Below, piece by piece: positions 9,581 through 19,362 of a DNA stretch of 64,000 nt; position 1 is the first letter of the stretch, and every line of letters begins with the position of its first letter. The translations under genes were made by a program, and so were the position numbers. The stretch spans positions 186,001-250,000 of the forward strand of contig CAVTXI010000012.1 in assembly GCA_963738615.1 (NCBI GenBank), read 5' to 3'. Source of the DNA: CAVTWY01 sp963738615 (GTDB lineage: Bacteria > Pseudomonadota > Gammaproteobacteria > Burkholderiales > Burkholderiaceae_C). Under the pieces are notes generated by a model. The model ran no database searches, was not told the origin of the DNA, and saw only the letters and a program-made list of their open reading frames with translations.

Positions 9581-10966
9581 GTGATCCAGATCCATCAGGA
9601 CAACTCGACCAACTTGGCCAAGCTCGAGGCCATGCTGCAGGACGACCCTTCGAAGCATCTGTACCGACTCGACCGTTCTGCCTTCACCGACGAGCAGCTC
9701 TTCGAGCTCGAGATGAAGTACATCTTCGAAGGCAACTGGGTATTCCTCGCGCACGAAAGCCAAATCCCCAACATCAACGACTACCTGACCGTGTTCATCG
9801 GCCGCCAGCCGGTCGTGATCACGCGCAGCAAAGACGGCAAGCTCAACGCACTGGCCAACACCTGCACCCACCGCGGCGCGGTGTTGTGCCGCTTCAAGAA
9901 GGGCAACAAGTCGAGCTTCACCTGCCCGTTCCACGGCTGGACCTTCAGCAACAACGGCAAGCTGCTCAAGGTCAAGGACCAGAGCCCCGACGCCGGCTAC
10001 CCGCCAAGCTTCAATTGCGAAGGCAGCCATGATCTGGTCAAGCTCGGCGCGTTCGAGAACTACCGCGGCTTCCTCTTCGGCAGCGTCAACCCGGACGTGC
10101 TGCCGCTGAAGGAACACCTCGGCGAGGCGGCCAAGATCATCGACCTGATGGTCGACCAGGCCCCCGAGGGCAGCGAAGTGCTGCGCGGCGCGTCGACCTA
10201 CACCTTCGACGGCAACTGGAAGCTCACGGCGGAGAACGGCGCCGACGGCTATCACGTGTCGGCGGTGCACTGGAACTACGCCGCCACCACCGCCCGCCGC
10301 GGCAAGGACGGCAAGGTCGACAACGTGAAGGCGATGAACGCCGGCGCCTGGGCCAAACAGGGCGGCGGGTCGTACTCGTTCAAGAACGGCCACATGCTGT
10401 TGTGGACCAACTGGTCGAACCCCGAGGACCGGCCGCTGTGGGCCAAGCGCGCCGAATACATCGAGAAGTTCGGCGAAGCGAAGGCCGACTGGATGCTGCG
10501 CAAGTCGCGCAACCTGTGCCTGTACCCGAACGTCTACCTGATGGACCAGTTCAGCTCGCAGATTCGCATCGTGCGGCCGATCTCGGTCAACCAGAGCGAG
10601 GTCACGATCTACTGCATCGCGCCGAAGGGCGAACCGGCCGAGGCACGCGAGCGGCGGCTGCGCCAGTACGAGGACTTCTTCAACGCCACCGGCATGGCCA
10701 CCCCCGACGACCTGGAGGAGTTCCGCTCGTGCCAGCTCGGCTACGAGGCACGCGCAGTGAAGTGGAACGACATGTCGCGCGGCGCAACGCACTGGGTGCG
10801 CGGCCCGGACGCGAATGCCGACTTGATCGGGCTGAAGCCCGAGCTGAGCTGCGTGAAGACCGAGGACGAGGGCCTGTACATCGGCCAGCACGAGCACTGG
10901 CTCGCGACGATGAAGGCGGCCTACAAGGCCGAGCAGGCGAATGGCAAGGCGAACGGAGGCAAATGA
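9581..10966 (+). CDS. benA: Benzoate 1,2-dioxygenase, large (alpha) subunit
   Basis: A 461-residue Rieske-type ring-hydroxylating oxygenase alpha subunit. With BenB it forms the terminal oxygenase that turns benzoate into the cis-1,2-dihydrodiol. Rieske [2Fe-2S] ligands are C95-x-H97 and C115-x2-H118 (CTHRG, CPFHGW); the mononuclear iron site follows as D222, H225 and H230 in ENGADGYHVSAVHW. Start is GTG, with AGGAG about 9 nt upstream. Closest to BenA/XylX by order with benBCD and by the flanking sequence. First gene after the sigma-54 promoter; benB begins 1 nt after its stop. Confidence 0.93.
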   Translation: MIQIHQDNSTNLAKLEAMLQDDPSKHLYRLDRSAFTDEQLFELEMKYIFEGNWVFLAHESQIPNINDYLTVFIGRQPVVITRSKDGKLNALANTCTHRGAVLCRFKKGNKSSFTCPFHGWTFSNNGKLLKVKDQSPDAGYPPSFNCEGSHDLVKLGAFENYRGFLFGSVNPDVLPLKEHLGEAAKIIDLMVDQAPEGSEVLRGASTYTFDGNWKLTAENGADGYHVSAVHWNYAATTARRGKDGKVDNVKAMNAGAWAKQGGGSYSFKNGHMLLWTNWSNPEDRPLWAKRAEYIEKFGEAKADWMLRKSRNLCLYPNVYLMDQFSSQIRIVRPISVNQSEVTIYCIAPKGEPAEARERRLRQYEDFFNATGMATPDDLEEFRSCQLGYEARAVKWNDMSRGATHWVRGPDANADLIGLKPELSCVKTEDEGLYIGQHEHWLATMKAAYKAEQANGKANGGK

Positions 10967-10967
10967 A

Positions 10968-11456
10968 ATGAAGCTCTCGTACGAAGCCATCTGCGCGTTT
11001 CTCTACGGCGAAGCGCGCGCGCAAGCCGAAAAGCGCTGGGTCGACTGGCTGGCGTGCTACGCCGACGACGTCGACTTCTTCATGCCGTCGTGGGACGACG
11101 ACGACAAGCTGACCACCGACCCGAAGAACGAGGTCTCGCTGATCTACTACCCGAGCAAGGCCGGCCTCGAGGACCGCGTCTTCCGCATCGAGACCGAACG
11201 CTCGAGCGCGTCGACGCCCGACACCCGCTACAACCGCTCGATCAGCAACATCGAGATCCTGGCGCAGGACGAGTCGCGCGTGGACCTGACGTTCCACTTC
11301 ACGACCCACAGCTTCCGCTACGACATCCTCGACACGTATTTCGGCACCTGCCGCTACGAGCTCGATACCAGCGGACCGAAGCCGCTGATCAAGAAGAAGT
11401 ACATCGTTCTGAAGAACGATTACATCCACCACATGCTCGACGTCTATCACGTCTGA
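10968..11456 (+). CDS. benB: Benzoate 1,2-dioxygenase, small (beta) subunit
   Basis: A 162-residue structural subunit of the ring-hydroxylating dioxygenase (cone-shaped NTF2-like fold) that packs with BenA. Typical features: FLYGEARAQAEKRWVDWLACYADDVDFFMPSW near the N-terminus and the closing KNDYIHHMLDVYHV. It starts one base after the benA stop and ends 11 nt before benC, so it is tightly coupled within the operon. The small subunit carries no catalytic metal. Confidence 0.92.
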   Translation: MKLSYEAICAFLYGEARAQAEKRWVDWLACYADDVDFFMPSWDDDDKLTTDPKNEVSLIYYPSKAGLEDRVFRIETERSSASTPDTRYNRSISNIEILAQDESRVDLTFHFTTHSFRYDILDTYFGTCRYELDTSGPKPLIKKKYIVLKNDYIHHMLDVYHV

Positions 11457-11467
11457 AAGCGGCAGCC

Positions 11468-12481
11468 ATGGCCTACAACATCGCGCTGCAATTCGAAGAC
11501 GGGGTCACGCGCATCGTGCCCTGCGAACCCGACGAGTTGGTTGCCGACGCGGCCTATCGCGCCAAGATCAACATCCCGCTCGACTGCCGCGACGGCGCCT
11601 GCGGCACCTGCAAGTGCCACTGCGAAAGCGGCACGTACGAGATGGGCGTCTACATCGAGGACGCGCTGGCCGAAGACGAAGCCGCCAAGGGCTACGTGTT
11701 GACGTGCCAGATGAAGCCGAAGTCCGACTGCGTGGTTCGCGTGCCGGCGTCGTCGGCGGCGTGCAAGACCGAGGTCGGCACGCACGGCGGCAAGGTCAGT
11801 TCGATCGCGCGCGACTCGACCACCACCGTCACCTTCTCGCTGACGGCTGAACGGCCGATCGCCTTCCTGCCTGGGCAGTACGTCAACCTGCAGGTGCCGG
11901 GCAGCAAGGAGACACGCTCGTATTCGTTCAGCTCGGTGCCGAACTCGACCGAACTCGCGTTCCTGATCCGCGACGTGCCCAACGGCTTGATGAGCACGTA
12001 CATGCGCAGCAAGGCCAACACCGGCGACTTCATGACCTTCGCCGGGCCGTACGGCAGCTTCTACCTGCGGCCGCAGATCCGCCCGATCCTGATGCTGGCC
12101 GGCGGCACGGGTCTGGCGCCGTTCCTGTCGATGCTGCTGTGGCTGAAGGACAACCCGACCGACCAGCCGATCACCCTCGCCTACGGCGTCAACACGAACG
12201 AAGACCTGGTCGAACTGGGAACGCTGGCCGAGTTGAAGACGGTGATGCCCAACCTCGACTACTTCACCGTGGTCGTCGACAAGGCGAGCGGCCATGCGCG
12301 CCAGGGTTACGTCACCGACCACCTCGGCCCACAACATCTGAACGACGGTGAAGTCGACGTCTACGTCTGCGGCCCGCCGCCGATGGTCGAAGGTGTACGC
12401 AAGTGGATGACCGGCTGCGGCGTGACGCCGAAGAACTTCCTGTTCGAGAAGTTCTCGTCGTCGAGCGAGGGCGCGTCGTGA
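11468..12481 (+). CDS. benC: Benzoate 1,2-dioxygenase electron-transfer component (ferredoxin reductase)
   Basis: A 337-residue flavo-iron-sulfur protein that passes electrons from NADH to the BenAB oxygenase. The N-terminal plant-type [2Fe-2S] domain has C40-x4-C45-x2-C48 and C80; the FAD-binding barrel follows (RSYSFSSVP), then the NAD-binding domain (LAGGTGLAPFLSML, CGPPPMVEGV). Length and order are those of BenC/XylZ. The stop TGA overlaps the GTG that may start benD. Confidence 0.93.
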   Translation: MAYNIALQFEDGVTRIVPCEPDELVADAAYRAKINIPLDCRDGACGTCKCHCESGTYEMGVYIEDALAEDEAAKGYVLTCQMKPKSDCVVRVPASSAACKTEVGTHGGKVSSIARDSTTTVTFSLTAERPIAFLPGQYVNLQVPGSKETRSYSFSSVPNSTELAFLIRDVPNGLMSTYMRSKANTGDFMTFAGPYGSFYLRPQIRPILMLAGGTGLAPFLSMLLWLKDNPTDQPITLAYGVNTNEDLVELGTLAELKTVMPNLDYFTVVVDKASGHARQGYVTDHLGPQHLNDGEVDVYVCGPPPMVEGVRKWMTGCGVTPKNFLFEKFSSSSEGAS

Positions 12482-13289
12482 AGAAGCCATCGCGGGCCGC
12501 GCGCCCCGTTTTGCGGACAAGGTCGTCATCGTCACCGGCGCCGCGCAAGGCATCGGCCGCGGCGTGGCCGAGTCGGTCGCGGCCGAAGGCGGCACCGTGT
12601 TCGCGGTCGACCGCTCGCCGATCGTGCACGAGGTCGTCGCCGCGATCACCGCCGCCGGCGGCACGGCCGCCGCGCACGAAGCCGACCTCGAGACTTTTGC
12701 CGGCGCGCAAGGCGCGGTCGACCAGGCGTTGAAGCTCTACAAGCGCGTCGACGTGCTTGTCAACAACGTCGGCGGCACGATCTGGACCAAACCCTACGAA
12801 CACTACGGCGAAGCCGAGATCGAGAAGGAAATTCGCCGCTCGCTCTTCCCCACGCTGTGGTGTTGCCGCGCGGTGCTGCCGTTCATGGTCAAGAAGAAGA
12901 AGGGCGTGATCGTCAACGTCTCGTCGATCGCCACGCGCAGCATCTACCGCGTGCCCTACGCGGCAGCCAAGGGCGGCGTCAACGCGCTGACGGCGTCGCT
13001 CGCGATGGAGCAGGTGGGCAACGGCATCCGCATCAATGCCACCGCCCCGGGGGGCACCGAAGCGCCGCCGCGAAAGGTTCCGCGAAACCTGGACAAAAGC
13101 GCCGCCAAGCCTTCGGCGCGCGAGAAGACGTGGTACCAGGGAATCGTCGATCAGACCAAGGACTCGAGCCTGATGCACCGCTACGGCACGATCGACGAAC
13201 AGGTGGCGCCGATCCTCTTCTTCGCATCCGACGAGTCGTCATACATCACAGGCTCGGTGCTGCCGGTCGGCGGCGGCGACCTGGGCTGA
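12478..13289 (+). CDS. benD: Benzoate cis-dihydrodiol dehydrogenase (start region probably frameshifted)
   Basis: A short-chain dehydrogenase that oxidises the benzoate cis-diol with NAD and decarboxylates it to catechol. Rossmann motif VTGAAQGIGRG, NNVG, the catalytic Ser of SSIATRS and Y-x3-K (PYAAAKGG) are present, and the C-terminus (SSYITGSVLPVGGGDLG) fits BenD. The frame containing the Rossmann motif has no start codon upstream: the first in-frame GTG (12564) would remove it. A GTG at 12478 overlapping the benC stop, with one base missing between about 12500 and 12515, restores MKKPSRAAR-RFADKVVIVTG. Coordinates given assume that repair. Confidence 0.85.
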
Positions 13290-13311
13290 ACAACATCAGG
13301 AGACACACGAC

Positions 13312-14688
13312 ATGAGACAGATCGACGTCCACAAGATCGCCGACGAGGCCAAGTTCAACAGCTTCCACGGGCTCGTGCTGTTCTGGTGTGCCCTCATCAT
13401 CATCTTCGACGGCTATGACCTCGCCGTCGCCGGCATCGCGCTGCCGTCGATCATGAAGGAGATGAACGTCGACGCGACGAAGGCCGGCTTCATGGTCAGC
13501 TCGGCGCTGTTCGGCATGATGTTCGGCGCGATCTTCCTCGGCACCATCGCCGACAAGATCGGCCGCCGCTGGGCGATCGCGATCTGCATCGCGCTGTTCA
13601 GCATCTTCACCGCCTTGGCCGGCTTCACGAAAGACCCGGTGTGGTTCAGCGTGACGCGCTTCCTGGCGGGCCTGGGCATCGGCGGCGTGATGCCGAACGT
13701 GGTCGCGCAGATGACCGAGTACTCGCCGAAGAAGATCCGCGCGACGATGGTCACGCTGATGTTCAGCGGCTACGCAGTCGGCGGCATGCTGGCGGCGGTG
13801 CTGGGCAAGCAGTTGATCGAGGCCTACGGTTGGCAGTCGGTGTTCCTGGCCGCCGGCCTGCCGGTGCTGCTGATTCCGTTCATCATGAAGCAGATGCCCG
13901 AGTCGATGCCGTTCCTGCTGAAGCAAGGGCGGCATGACGAACTCAAGCGCACCGTCGCGCGGCTCGACCCGTCGTTCCACCCGACCGCGAGCGACCATTT
14001 CGCCCTGCCCTCCGAAGACAAGGCCGACAACGCCACCGTCGGCCATCTCTTCCATGACGGCCGCGGCTTCAGCACGCTGATGTTCTGGATTGCGTTCTTC
14101 ATGTGCCTGTTCATGGTCTATGCACTCAGTTCGTGGCTGACCAAGCTGATGGCGCAGGCCGGCTACAGCCTCGGCTCGGCGCTGACCTTCGTGTTGACGC
14201 TGAACTTCGGCGCCATGGTCGGCGCAATCGGCGGCGGCTGGCTGGCCGACAGGTTCCACATCAAGTGGGTTCTGTTCAGCATGTACGTACTGGCGGCCGT
14301 CTCGATCGTGCTGCTGGGCGTCAAGATGCCCACCGAGTGGCTGTTCGTGGTGGTCGGCCTTGCTGGTGCCTCGACGATCGGCACGCAGATCGTGACCTAT
14401 GCCTATGTCGGTCAGTTCTATCCCATGGGCATCCGCTCCACCGGCATCGGCTTCGCCTCGGGCGTGGGCCGCAGCGGCGCGATCCTGGCGCCGATCGTCA
14501 TCGGCACGCTGGTGGGCATGGCGCTGCCGCTGCAGCAGAACTTCATCGCCATCGCGATACCCGCGGTCATCGCCGCCATTGCCGTCGCGATGATCAACCA
14601 CAGCCGTTCGGCGTCGGCCCATCACGAAGACGTGAGCGCCGAGTTGCCGGATGCCGTCGGCCAGCGCGTGTCGATGGCCCGCAAGTGA
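13312..14688 (+). CDS. benK: Aromatic acid:H+ symporter BenK (MFS, AAHS family)
   Basis: A 458-residue major-facilitator permease with about twelve membrane segments. The AAHS hallmark FDGYDLAVAG lies in the first segment, followed by the MFS loop motif GTIADKIGRRWA and the second-half equivalent GGGWLADRFHIKW. It imports benzoate or a hydroxylated analogue with protons. It follows benD by 22 nt with a good AGGAGAC ribosome site. With benE this gives two benzoate transporters at one locus, one on each side of the sigma-54 promoter. Confidence 0.9.
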   Translation: MRQIDVHKIADEAKFNSFHGLVLFWCALIIIFDGYDLAVAGIALPSIMKEMNVDATKAGFMVSSALFGMMFGAIFLGTIADKIGRRWAIAICIALFSIFTALAGFTKDPVWFSVTRFLAGLGIGGVMPNVVAQMTEYSPKKIRATMVTLMFSGYAVGGMLAAVLGKQLIEAYGWQSVFLAAGLPVLLIPFIMKQMPESMPFLLKQGRHDELKRTVARLDPSFHPTASDHFALPSEDKADNATVGHLFHDGRGFSTLMFWIAFFMCLFMVYALSSWLTKLMAQAGYSLGSALTFVLTLNFGAMVGAIGGGWLADRFHIKWVLFSMYVLAAVSIVLLGVKMPTEWLFVVVGLAGASTIGTQIVTYAYVGQFYPMGIRSTGIGFASGVGRSGAILAPIVIGTLVGMALPLQQNFIAIAIPAVIAAIAVAMINHSRSASAHHEDVSAELPDAVGQRVSMARK

Positions 14689-14723
14689 GGACTGACATCC
14701 ATGAAGCTCATTCCCCGTCATGC

Positions 14724-16025
14724 GTGGCCCGCGTCTGCGCACTGCTGCTCGCACTCGCATCGGCGGCCGCGATGGCCCAGGCGGATCGCCTGGCCGCCGA
14801 TGTGGATGCGCAGATCGCGCGCCACTACGCTTCGCTCGAAGCTCTGTACAAGCACCTTCATGCCAACCCCGAACTGGCCTTCGAGGAAGTGAACACGGCC
14901 AAGAAGCTGGCAGGCGAAATGCGCGAGCTTGGTTTCGAAGTCACCGAAGGCATCGGCAAGACCGGCGTCGTGGCGATCCTGCGCAACGGCGCGGGCCCGA
15001 CCGTGCTGGTGCGCGCCGACATGGACGCGCTGCCGATGGAGGAGAAGACCGGCCTGCCGTACGCGAGCAAGGTCAAGACCACCTACCAGGGCAAGGAGAG
15101 CTTCGTCGCCCACAGCTGCGGGCACGACCTGCACATGGCGGCGTGGGTCGGCACGGCGAAGGCGCTCGTCGGGCTGAAGGAAAGCTGGAAGGGCACGCTG
15201 ATGTTCGTCGCGCAACCGGCCGAGGAGCTGGTGAGCGGCGCCAAGGCGATGCTGAAGGACGGCCTGTTCACGCGCTTCGGCAAGCCGAACATCGCATTCG
15301 CGCTGCACACCTCGCCAGCCGCGTTCGGCGAGATCGGCCTGAACGCGGGGCCGATGAGCTCGAACTCCGACGCCTTCGAGGCCACCTTCAAGGGCCGCGG
15401 CGGGCACGGCTCGGCGCCCGACAAGGCGATCGATCCGATCCTCATCGCATCGCGTTTCGTCGTCGACGTCCAGAGCGTGCTCAGCCGCGAGAAGGACCCG
15501 TTCCAGTTCGGCGTGTTCAGCGTCGGCTCGATCCAGGGCGGCAGCGCAGGCAACATCATTCCCGACAGCGTGACGATGCGCGGCACGATCCGCTCTTACA
15601 GGCAGGAGGTGCGCCAGAAGATGCACGACGGCATCCGGCGCACCGCGAAGGCGGTGGCCGCGATGGCCGGCGCGCCCGAGCCGGAGCTGCAGATCACGGC
15701 GGGCGGCGAGGCGATCGTCAACGACGAAGGCGTGGTCGCGCGCACCGAGGCGGTGTTCAAGCAGGCTTTCGGCGCCGACAAGGTGAAGCGCGTGCCGCCG
15801 ATCACCGCCAGCGAGGACTTCTCGGAGTTCATCAACGCCGGCGTGCCGTCGATGTTCTTCTTCGTCGGCGTCTACGATCCAAAGGACGTCGAAGCGTCGC
15901 GCAAAGAAGGCGGCAAGCCGCTGGCTTTCAACCACTCGCCGTTCTTCGCGCCGGTGCCCGAACCATCGATCAAGGTGTCGGTCAAGGCGATGAGCATCGC
16001 CGTTCTGACCGCGTTGCAGCGCTGA
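14724..16025 (+). CDS. Secreted M20D family amidohydrolase (hippurate hydrolase-like)
   Basis: A di-metal amidohydrolase of peptidase family M20D, the group that includes hippurate hydrolase and N-acyl-amino-acid hydrolases. Metal and catalytic motifs: VRADMDALPM, HSCGHDLHMA, QPAEE, ALHTSP, the dimerisation loop GRGGHGSAP and NHSPFF near the end. The N-terminus ARVCALLLALASAAAMAQA is a typical signal peptide, so it should act in the periplasm. GTG 14724 keeps the frame open, but an ATG at 14701 with a good GAGG site lies in another frame; one missing base near 14720 would join them. Between benK and the phenol hydroxylase genes its likely job is to free benzoate from an amide such as hippurate (inference). 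Confidence 0.82.
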   Translation: MARVCALLLALASAAAMAQADRLAADVDAQIARHYASLEALYKHLHANPELAFEEVNTAKKLAGEMRELGFEVTEGIGKTGVVAILRNGAGPTVLVRADMDALPMEEKTGLPYASKVKTTYQGKESFVAHSCGHDLHMAAWVGTAKALVGLKESWKGTLMFVAQPAEELVSGAKAMLKDGLFTRFGKPNIAFALHTSPAAFGEIGLNAGPMSSNSDAFEATFKGRGGHGSAPDKAIDPILIASRFVVDVQSVLSREKDPFQFGVFSVGSIQGGSAGNIIPDSVTMRGTIRSYRQEVRQKMHDGIRRTAKAVAAMAGAPEPELQITAGGEAIVNDEGVVARTEAVFKQAFGADKVKRVPPITASEDFSEFINAGVPSMFFFVGVYDPKDVEASRKEGGKPLAFNHSPFFAPVPEPSIKVSVKAMSIAVLTALQR

Positions 16026-16036
16026 ACGGGCTGCCC

Positions 16037-16312
16037 ATGTCATCACATCGACGAAACGACCCGGCCGCCGCGCCGACCTTCGACCCGACGAAGCGCTACG
16101 TGCGGTTGACCCAAGTGCGTGCCGACGGTTTTGTCGAGTTCGAGTTCGCGATCGGCGACCCGGATCTGGCCGTCGAGCTGATCTTGCCGACCGACGCTTT
16201 CCGCGACTTCTGCCGTGACAACCACGCGGAGCTTGTCTCGCCGCTACAGGGCACGGCGATCGATCGCGCCCGGCTGCGCTGGTCCACGAACGATCGCGAT
16301 GACCCGGGCTGA
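16037..16312 (+). CDS. dmpK: Phenol hydroxylase assembly subunit P0
   Basis: A 91-residue protein matching the DmpK/PhK family (FDPTKRYVRLTQVRADGFVEFEFAIGD, then VELILPTDAFRDFC). In the Dmp system this small protein is not part of the active enzyme but helps insert iron into the oxygenase. It is the first of six consecutive genes in the standard order dmpKLMNOP. The alternative reading, in which this frame continues the amidohydrolase in another frame, is a shadow. Confidence 0.9.
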   Translation: MSSHRRNDPAAAPTFDPTKRYVRLTQVRADGFVEFEFAIGDPDLAVELILPTDAFRDFCRDNHAELVSPLQGTAIDRARLRWSTNDRDDPG

Positions 16313-16357
16313 GCAGCCGCCCCTCTTTTAGCGCGCACCAACCCAAGGAGACGTCCC

Positions 16358-17356
16358 ATGTCGGTTGAGATCAAAACCACGGCCATCGAGCCCGTGCGGC
16401 ATACGTTCAGCAATGTGGCGCGCCGTCTCGGCGGCGACAAGCCCGCGTCGCGCTACCAGGAAGCGACGTTCGACATGCAGTCGGACTGCAACTTCCACTA
16501 CCGGCCGCTGTGGGACCCGGAGCACGAGCTGTACGACAGGCGGCGCACCGCGATCCAGATGAAGGACTGGTACACCTTCAAGGATCCGCGCCAGTTCTAC
16601 TACGGCACCTATGTGCTGAACCGGTCCAAGCTGCAAGACACGGCCGAAAAGAACTTCGAGTTCGTCGAGAAGCACGGCGCGCTGGCGAGCCTGCCCAAGG
16701 GCCTGACGCGGCGCATCAAGGCGATCATGCTGCCGCTGCGGCATCTCGAGTACGCAGCCAATCTCAACAACTGCTACATCTCGGCCTACGGCTTCGGCGC
16801 TGCGATCACCAACGCGACGACCTTCGCGATGATGGACCGGCTGGGCATCGCGCAGTACCTGTCACGCATGGGCCTGCTGATCGACGGCAACACCGGCGAG
16901 TCGCTGACGATGGCCAAGCAGAGCTGGCTCGAGGATCCGGTGTGGCAGCCGCTGCGCAAGCACGCCGAGGACAGCTTCGTCGTGAAGGACTGGTTCGAGC
17001 TGTTCGTGGCCCAGAACCTCGTACTCGACGGCCTGCTCTACCCGCTTGTCTACGGCCGCTTCGGCGGCGAGTTGTCGCAAACCGGCGGCTCGGTGGTTGC
17101 GATGCTCACCGAGTTCATGGACGCCTGGTACGCCGAGAGCGTCAAGTGGGTCGATGCCTTCGTCAGGACCGCCGCCGCCGAGTCGCCGCAGAACAAGCAA
17201 CTGCTGTCGGCGTGGACGCGCGACGGCATCGTGCGTGCCAGCAGCGCGCTGGCGCCACTGGCGAAGTTGATGTACTTCGAGGACGCGCAGCCTGCGCTGG
17301 ACGAAGCGCGTGGGGCGCTGCATGCGCGCCTGGTCAAGATCGGACTTCAGACATGA
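16358..17356 (+). CDS. dmpL: Phenol hydroxylase P1 (oxygenase beta subunit)
   Basis: A 332-residue beta subunit of the multicomponent phenol hydroxylase. It has the ferritin-like helical fold of the alpha subunit but lacks the diiron ligands. Recognisable stretches: SRYQEATFDMQSDCNFHYRPLW, DPRQFYYGTYVLNR, and NNCYISAYGFGAAI. It follows a clear AAGGAG site. It makes the alpha2beta2gamma2 oxygenase with DmpN and DmpO. Confidence 0.94.
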   Translation: MSVEIKTTAIEPVRHTFSNVARRLGGDKPASRYQEATFDMQSDCNFHYRPLWDPEHELYDRRRTAIQMKDWYTFKDPRQFYYGTYVLNRSKLQDTAEKNFEFVEKHGALASLPKGLTRRIKAIMLPLRHLEYAANLNNCYISAYGFGAAITNATTFAMMDRLGIAQYLSRMGLLIDGNTGESLTMAKQSWLEDPVWQPLRKHAEDSFVVKDWFELFVAQNLVLDGLLYPLVYGRFGGELSQTGGSVVAMLTEFMDAWYAESVKWVDAFVRTAAAESPQNKQLLSAWTRDGIVRASSALAPLAKLMYFEDAQPALDEARGALHARLVKIGLQT

Positions 17357-17378
17357 ACCACGCCCCGAGGAGAACGTC

Positions 17379-17672
17379 ATGAGCGCAGTCAAGACTCCCG
17401 CCAAGAGCATGGTCTTCCTGGCCCTGCAGACCAACGACGACACGCGGCCACTCATCGAGGCGATCGAACGCGACAACCCGCATGCCGTCGTGAACCGCTA
17501 CCCGGCGATGGTCAAGATCGACGCGCCGAATCGGCTCGTGCTCAGACGCGAGACGGTCGAAGAGATCATTGGCATGGACTTCGACCTCCAGTCGTTCCAC
17601 GTCAACCTGATTTCGCTGTCGGGAAACATCGACGAGACCGAGGACGAGCTGGTTCTCGAGTGGAAGCATTGA
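17379..17672 (+). CDS. dmpM: Phenol hydroxylase P2 (regulatory/effector protein)
   Basis: A 97-residue cofactorless effector protein (MmoB/DmpM family) that binds the oxygenase and couples oxygen activation to hydroxylation. Typical core: MVFLALQTNDDTRPLIEAIE, then VKIDAPNRLVL and the acidic tail DETEDELVLEW. ATG 17379 is chosen for its GAGGAG site and for the family's usual size of about 90 residues. Confidence 0.93.
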   Translation: MSAVKTPAKSMVFLALQTNDDTRPLIEAIERDNPHAVVNRYPAMVKIDAPNRLVLRRETVEEIIGMDFDLQSFHVNLISLSGNIDETEDELVLEWKH

Positions 17673-17706
17673 GCCCAACGACCGGCACCGAACACCTACG
17701 GAGACC

Positions 17707-19323
17707 ATGATGGAAAAGACCGCAGCCACCAATTCCGCGACCTCCACGACCGCAACGACCGCCAAGAAGCTCAGCCTGAAGGAGAAGTACGCGCAAATGA
17801 CGCGCGGCCTGGCCTGGGAACCCACGTACCAGTCCAAGCGCGACGTCTTCAATCAGCTCGAATTCGAAGGCATCAAGATCCACGATTGGGACAAGTGGGA
17901 AGACCCGTTCCGCCTGACGATGGACTCGTACTGGAAATACCAGGCCGAGAAAGAGCGCAAGCTCTACGCGATCATCGATGCGTTCCAGCAGAACAACGGC
18001 CATCTGAACGTCAGCGACGGGCGCTACATCAATACGCTCAAACTGTTCTTGACGGGTATTTCGCCCGAGGAGTATTCGGCGCACCGCATGTTCGCAATGC
18101 TCGGTCGCCAGTTCGCCGGCGTGGGCCCGCAGATCGCGGCGCAGATGCAGTCGATCGACGAGTTGCGCCACGCGCAGACGCAGGTGCACACGATCAGCCA
18201 GTACAACAAGTATTTCAACGGCATGCATGACTTCCGCCACATGCACGACCGCGTATGGTATTTGTCGGTGCCGAAGTCCTACTTCGAAGACGCGATGACC
18301 GCCGGGCCCTTCGAGGGCATCGTGGCAATCTCGTTCAGCTTCGAGTACGTGCTGACGAATCTGATCTTCATGCCCTTCATGTCGGCCGCGGCGTACAACG
18401 GCGACATGGCGACGGTGACCTTCGGCTTCTCGGCGCAGAGCGACGAGGCGCGCCACATGACGCTGGGCATCGAGTCGATCAAGTTCCTGCTCGAGCAGGA
18501 CCCGGGCAATGTACCGATCGTGCAGCGCTGGATCGACAAGTGGTTCTGGCGCGGCTATCGCCTGTTGACGCTGGTGTCGATGATGATGGACTTCATGGTG
18601 CCGAAGAAGGTGATGTCCTGGAAGGAAGCCTGGGAGATGTACTTCGTGCAGAACGGCGGTGCGCTGTTCAACGACCTCGAGCGCTACGGCATTCGCATGC
18701 CCAAGTACTGGGAACAGACCGTCAAGGCCGCGGATCGCCTGTCGTGTGAAGCGTGGAATACCTTCTACAACTACGCGGCGGCCGCCAACTTCAACCCCTG
18801 GTGCCCAACCGACGAGAACATGGACTGGATGTCTCAGAAGTATCCGGACACCTTCGACAAGTACTACCGCCCGCGCTTCGAGCACTACCGCGAACTCGAG
18901 AAAAAGGGCGAGCGCTTCTACAACACCACGCTACCGATGCTGTGCCAGTGCTGTCAGATCCCGCTCTTGTTCAGCGAGCCCGACGACCCGACCACGACCT
19001 GCTACCGCGAGTCGGAATACAAAGGCGAGAAGTACCACACCTGCTCCGACGGCTGCAAGGACATCTTCGACCACGAGCCCGAGAAGTACGTGCAGAGCTG
19101 GTTGCCGGTGCATCAGATCTACCAGGGCAACTGCTTCAAGCCCGGGACCGACCCGACGGTCGAGGGCTTCAACCCGCTGGCGGCAGTGCTCGAGTACTAC
19201 AACTTCGGCCCCGGCGACAACATGGACTACGTGGGCTCGCCCGACGAGGCCAACTGGTTGAAGTGGAAGGGCCTCACCAAGGAAGCCCCGACCAAGGAAG
19301 ACTCGGCCAAGAAGGCCGCCTGA
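17707..19323 (+). CDS. dmpN: Phenol hydroxylase P3 (diiron oxygenase alpha subunit)
   Basis: A 538-residue catalytic subunit that hydroxylates phenol to catechol at a carboxylate-bridged diiron centre. Ligands are visible as E122 (EEYSAHR), E152-x2-H155 (DELRH), E213 (SFEY) and E247-x2-H250 (DEARH). The C-terminal part holds a cysteine-rich YHS-like segment (CQCCQIPLLF, CSDGCKDIFDHEPEKY), typical of DmpN/TouA-type enzymes. Two ATG codons occur in a row; either may start. Family length is about 510-520 residues, so this one has a slightly longer polar N-terminus rich in Ala and Thr. Confidence 0.95.
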   Translation: MMEKTAATNSATSTTATTAKKLSLKEKYAQMTRGLAWEPTYQSKRDVFNQLEFEGIKIHDWDKWEDPFRLTMDSYWKYQAEKERKLYAIIDAFQQNNGHLNVSDGRYINTLKLFLTGISPEEYSAHRMFAMLGRQFAGVGPQIAAQMQSIDELRHAQTQVHTISQYNKYFNGMHDFRHMHDRVWYLSVPKSYFEDAMTAGPFEGIVAISFSFEYVLTNLIFMPFMSAAAYNGDMATVTFGFSAQSDEARHMTLGIESIKFLLEQDPGNVPIVQRWIDKWFWRGYRLLTLVSMMMDFMVPKKVMSWKEAWEMYFVQNGGALFNDLERYGIRMPKYWEQTVKAADRLSCEAWNTFYNYAAAANFNPWCPTDENMDWMSQKYPDTFDKYYRPRFEHYRELEKKGERFYNTTLPMLCQCCQIPLLFSEPDDPTTTCYRESEYKGEKYHTCSDGCKDIFDHEPEKYVQSWLPVHQIYQGNCFKPGTDPTVEGFNPLAAVLEYYNFGPGDNMDYVGSPDEANWLKWKGLTKEAPTKEDSAKKAA

Positions 19324-19362
19324 GGCCGCCGTGTCCACCCGCAACGACAAGGAGTGATCGAC

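Noticed and set aside
12564..13289. benD starting at the in-frame GTG 12564
   Set aside because: This start would delete the NAD-binding TGAAQGIG motif, which is present just upstream in the same frame; a frameshift near the start is more plausible.
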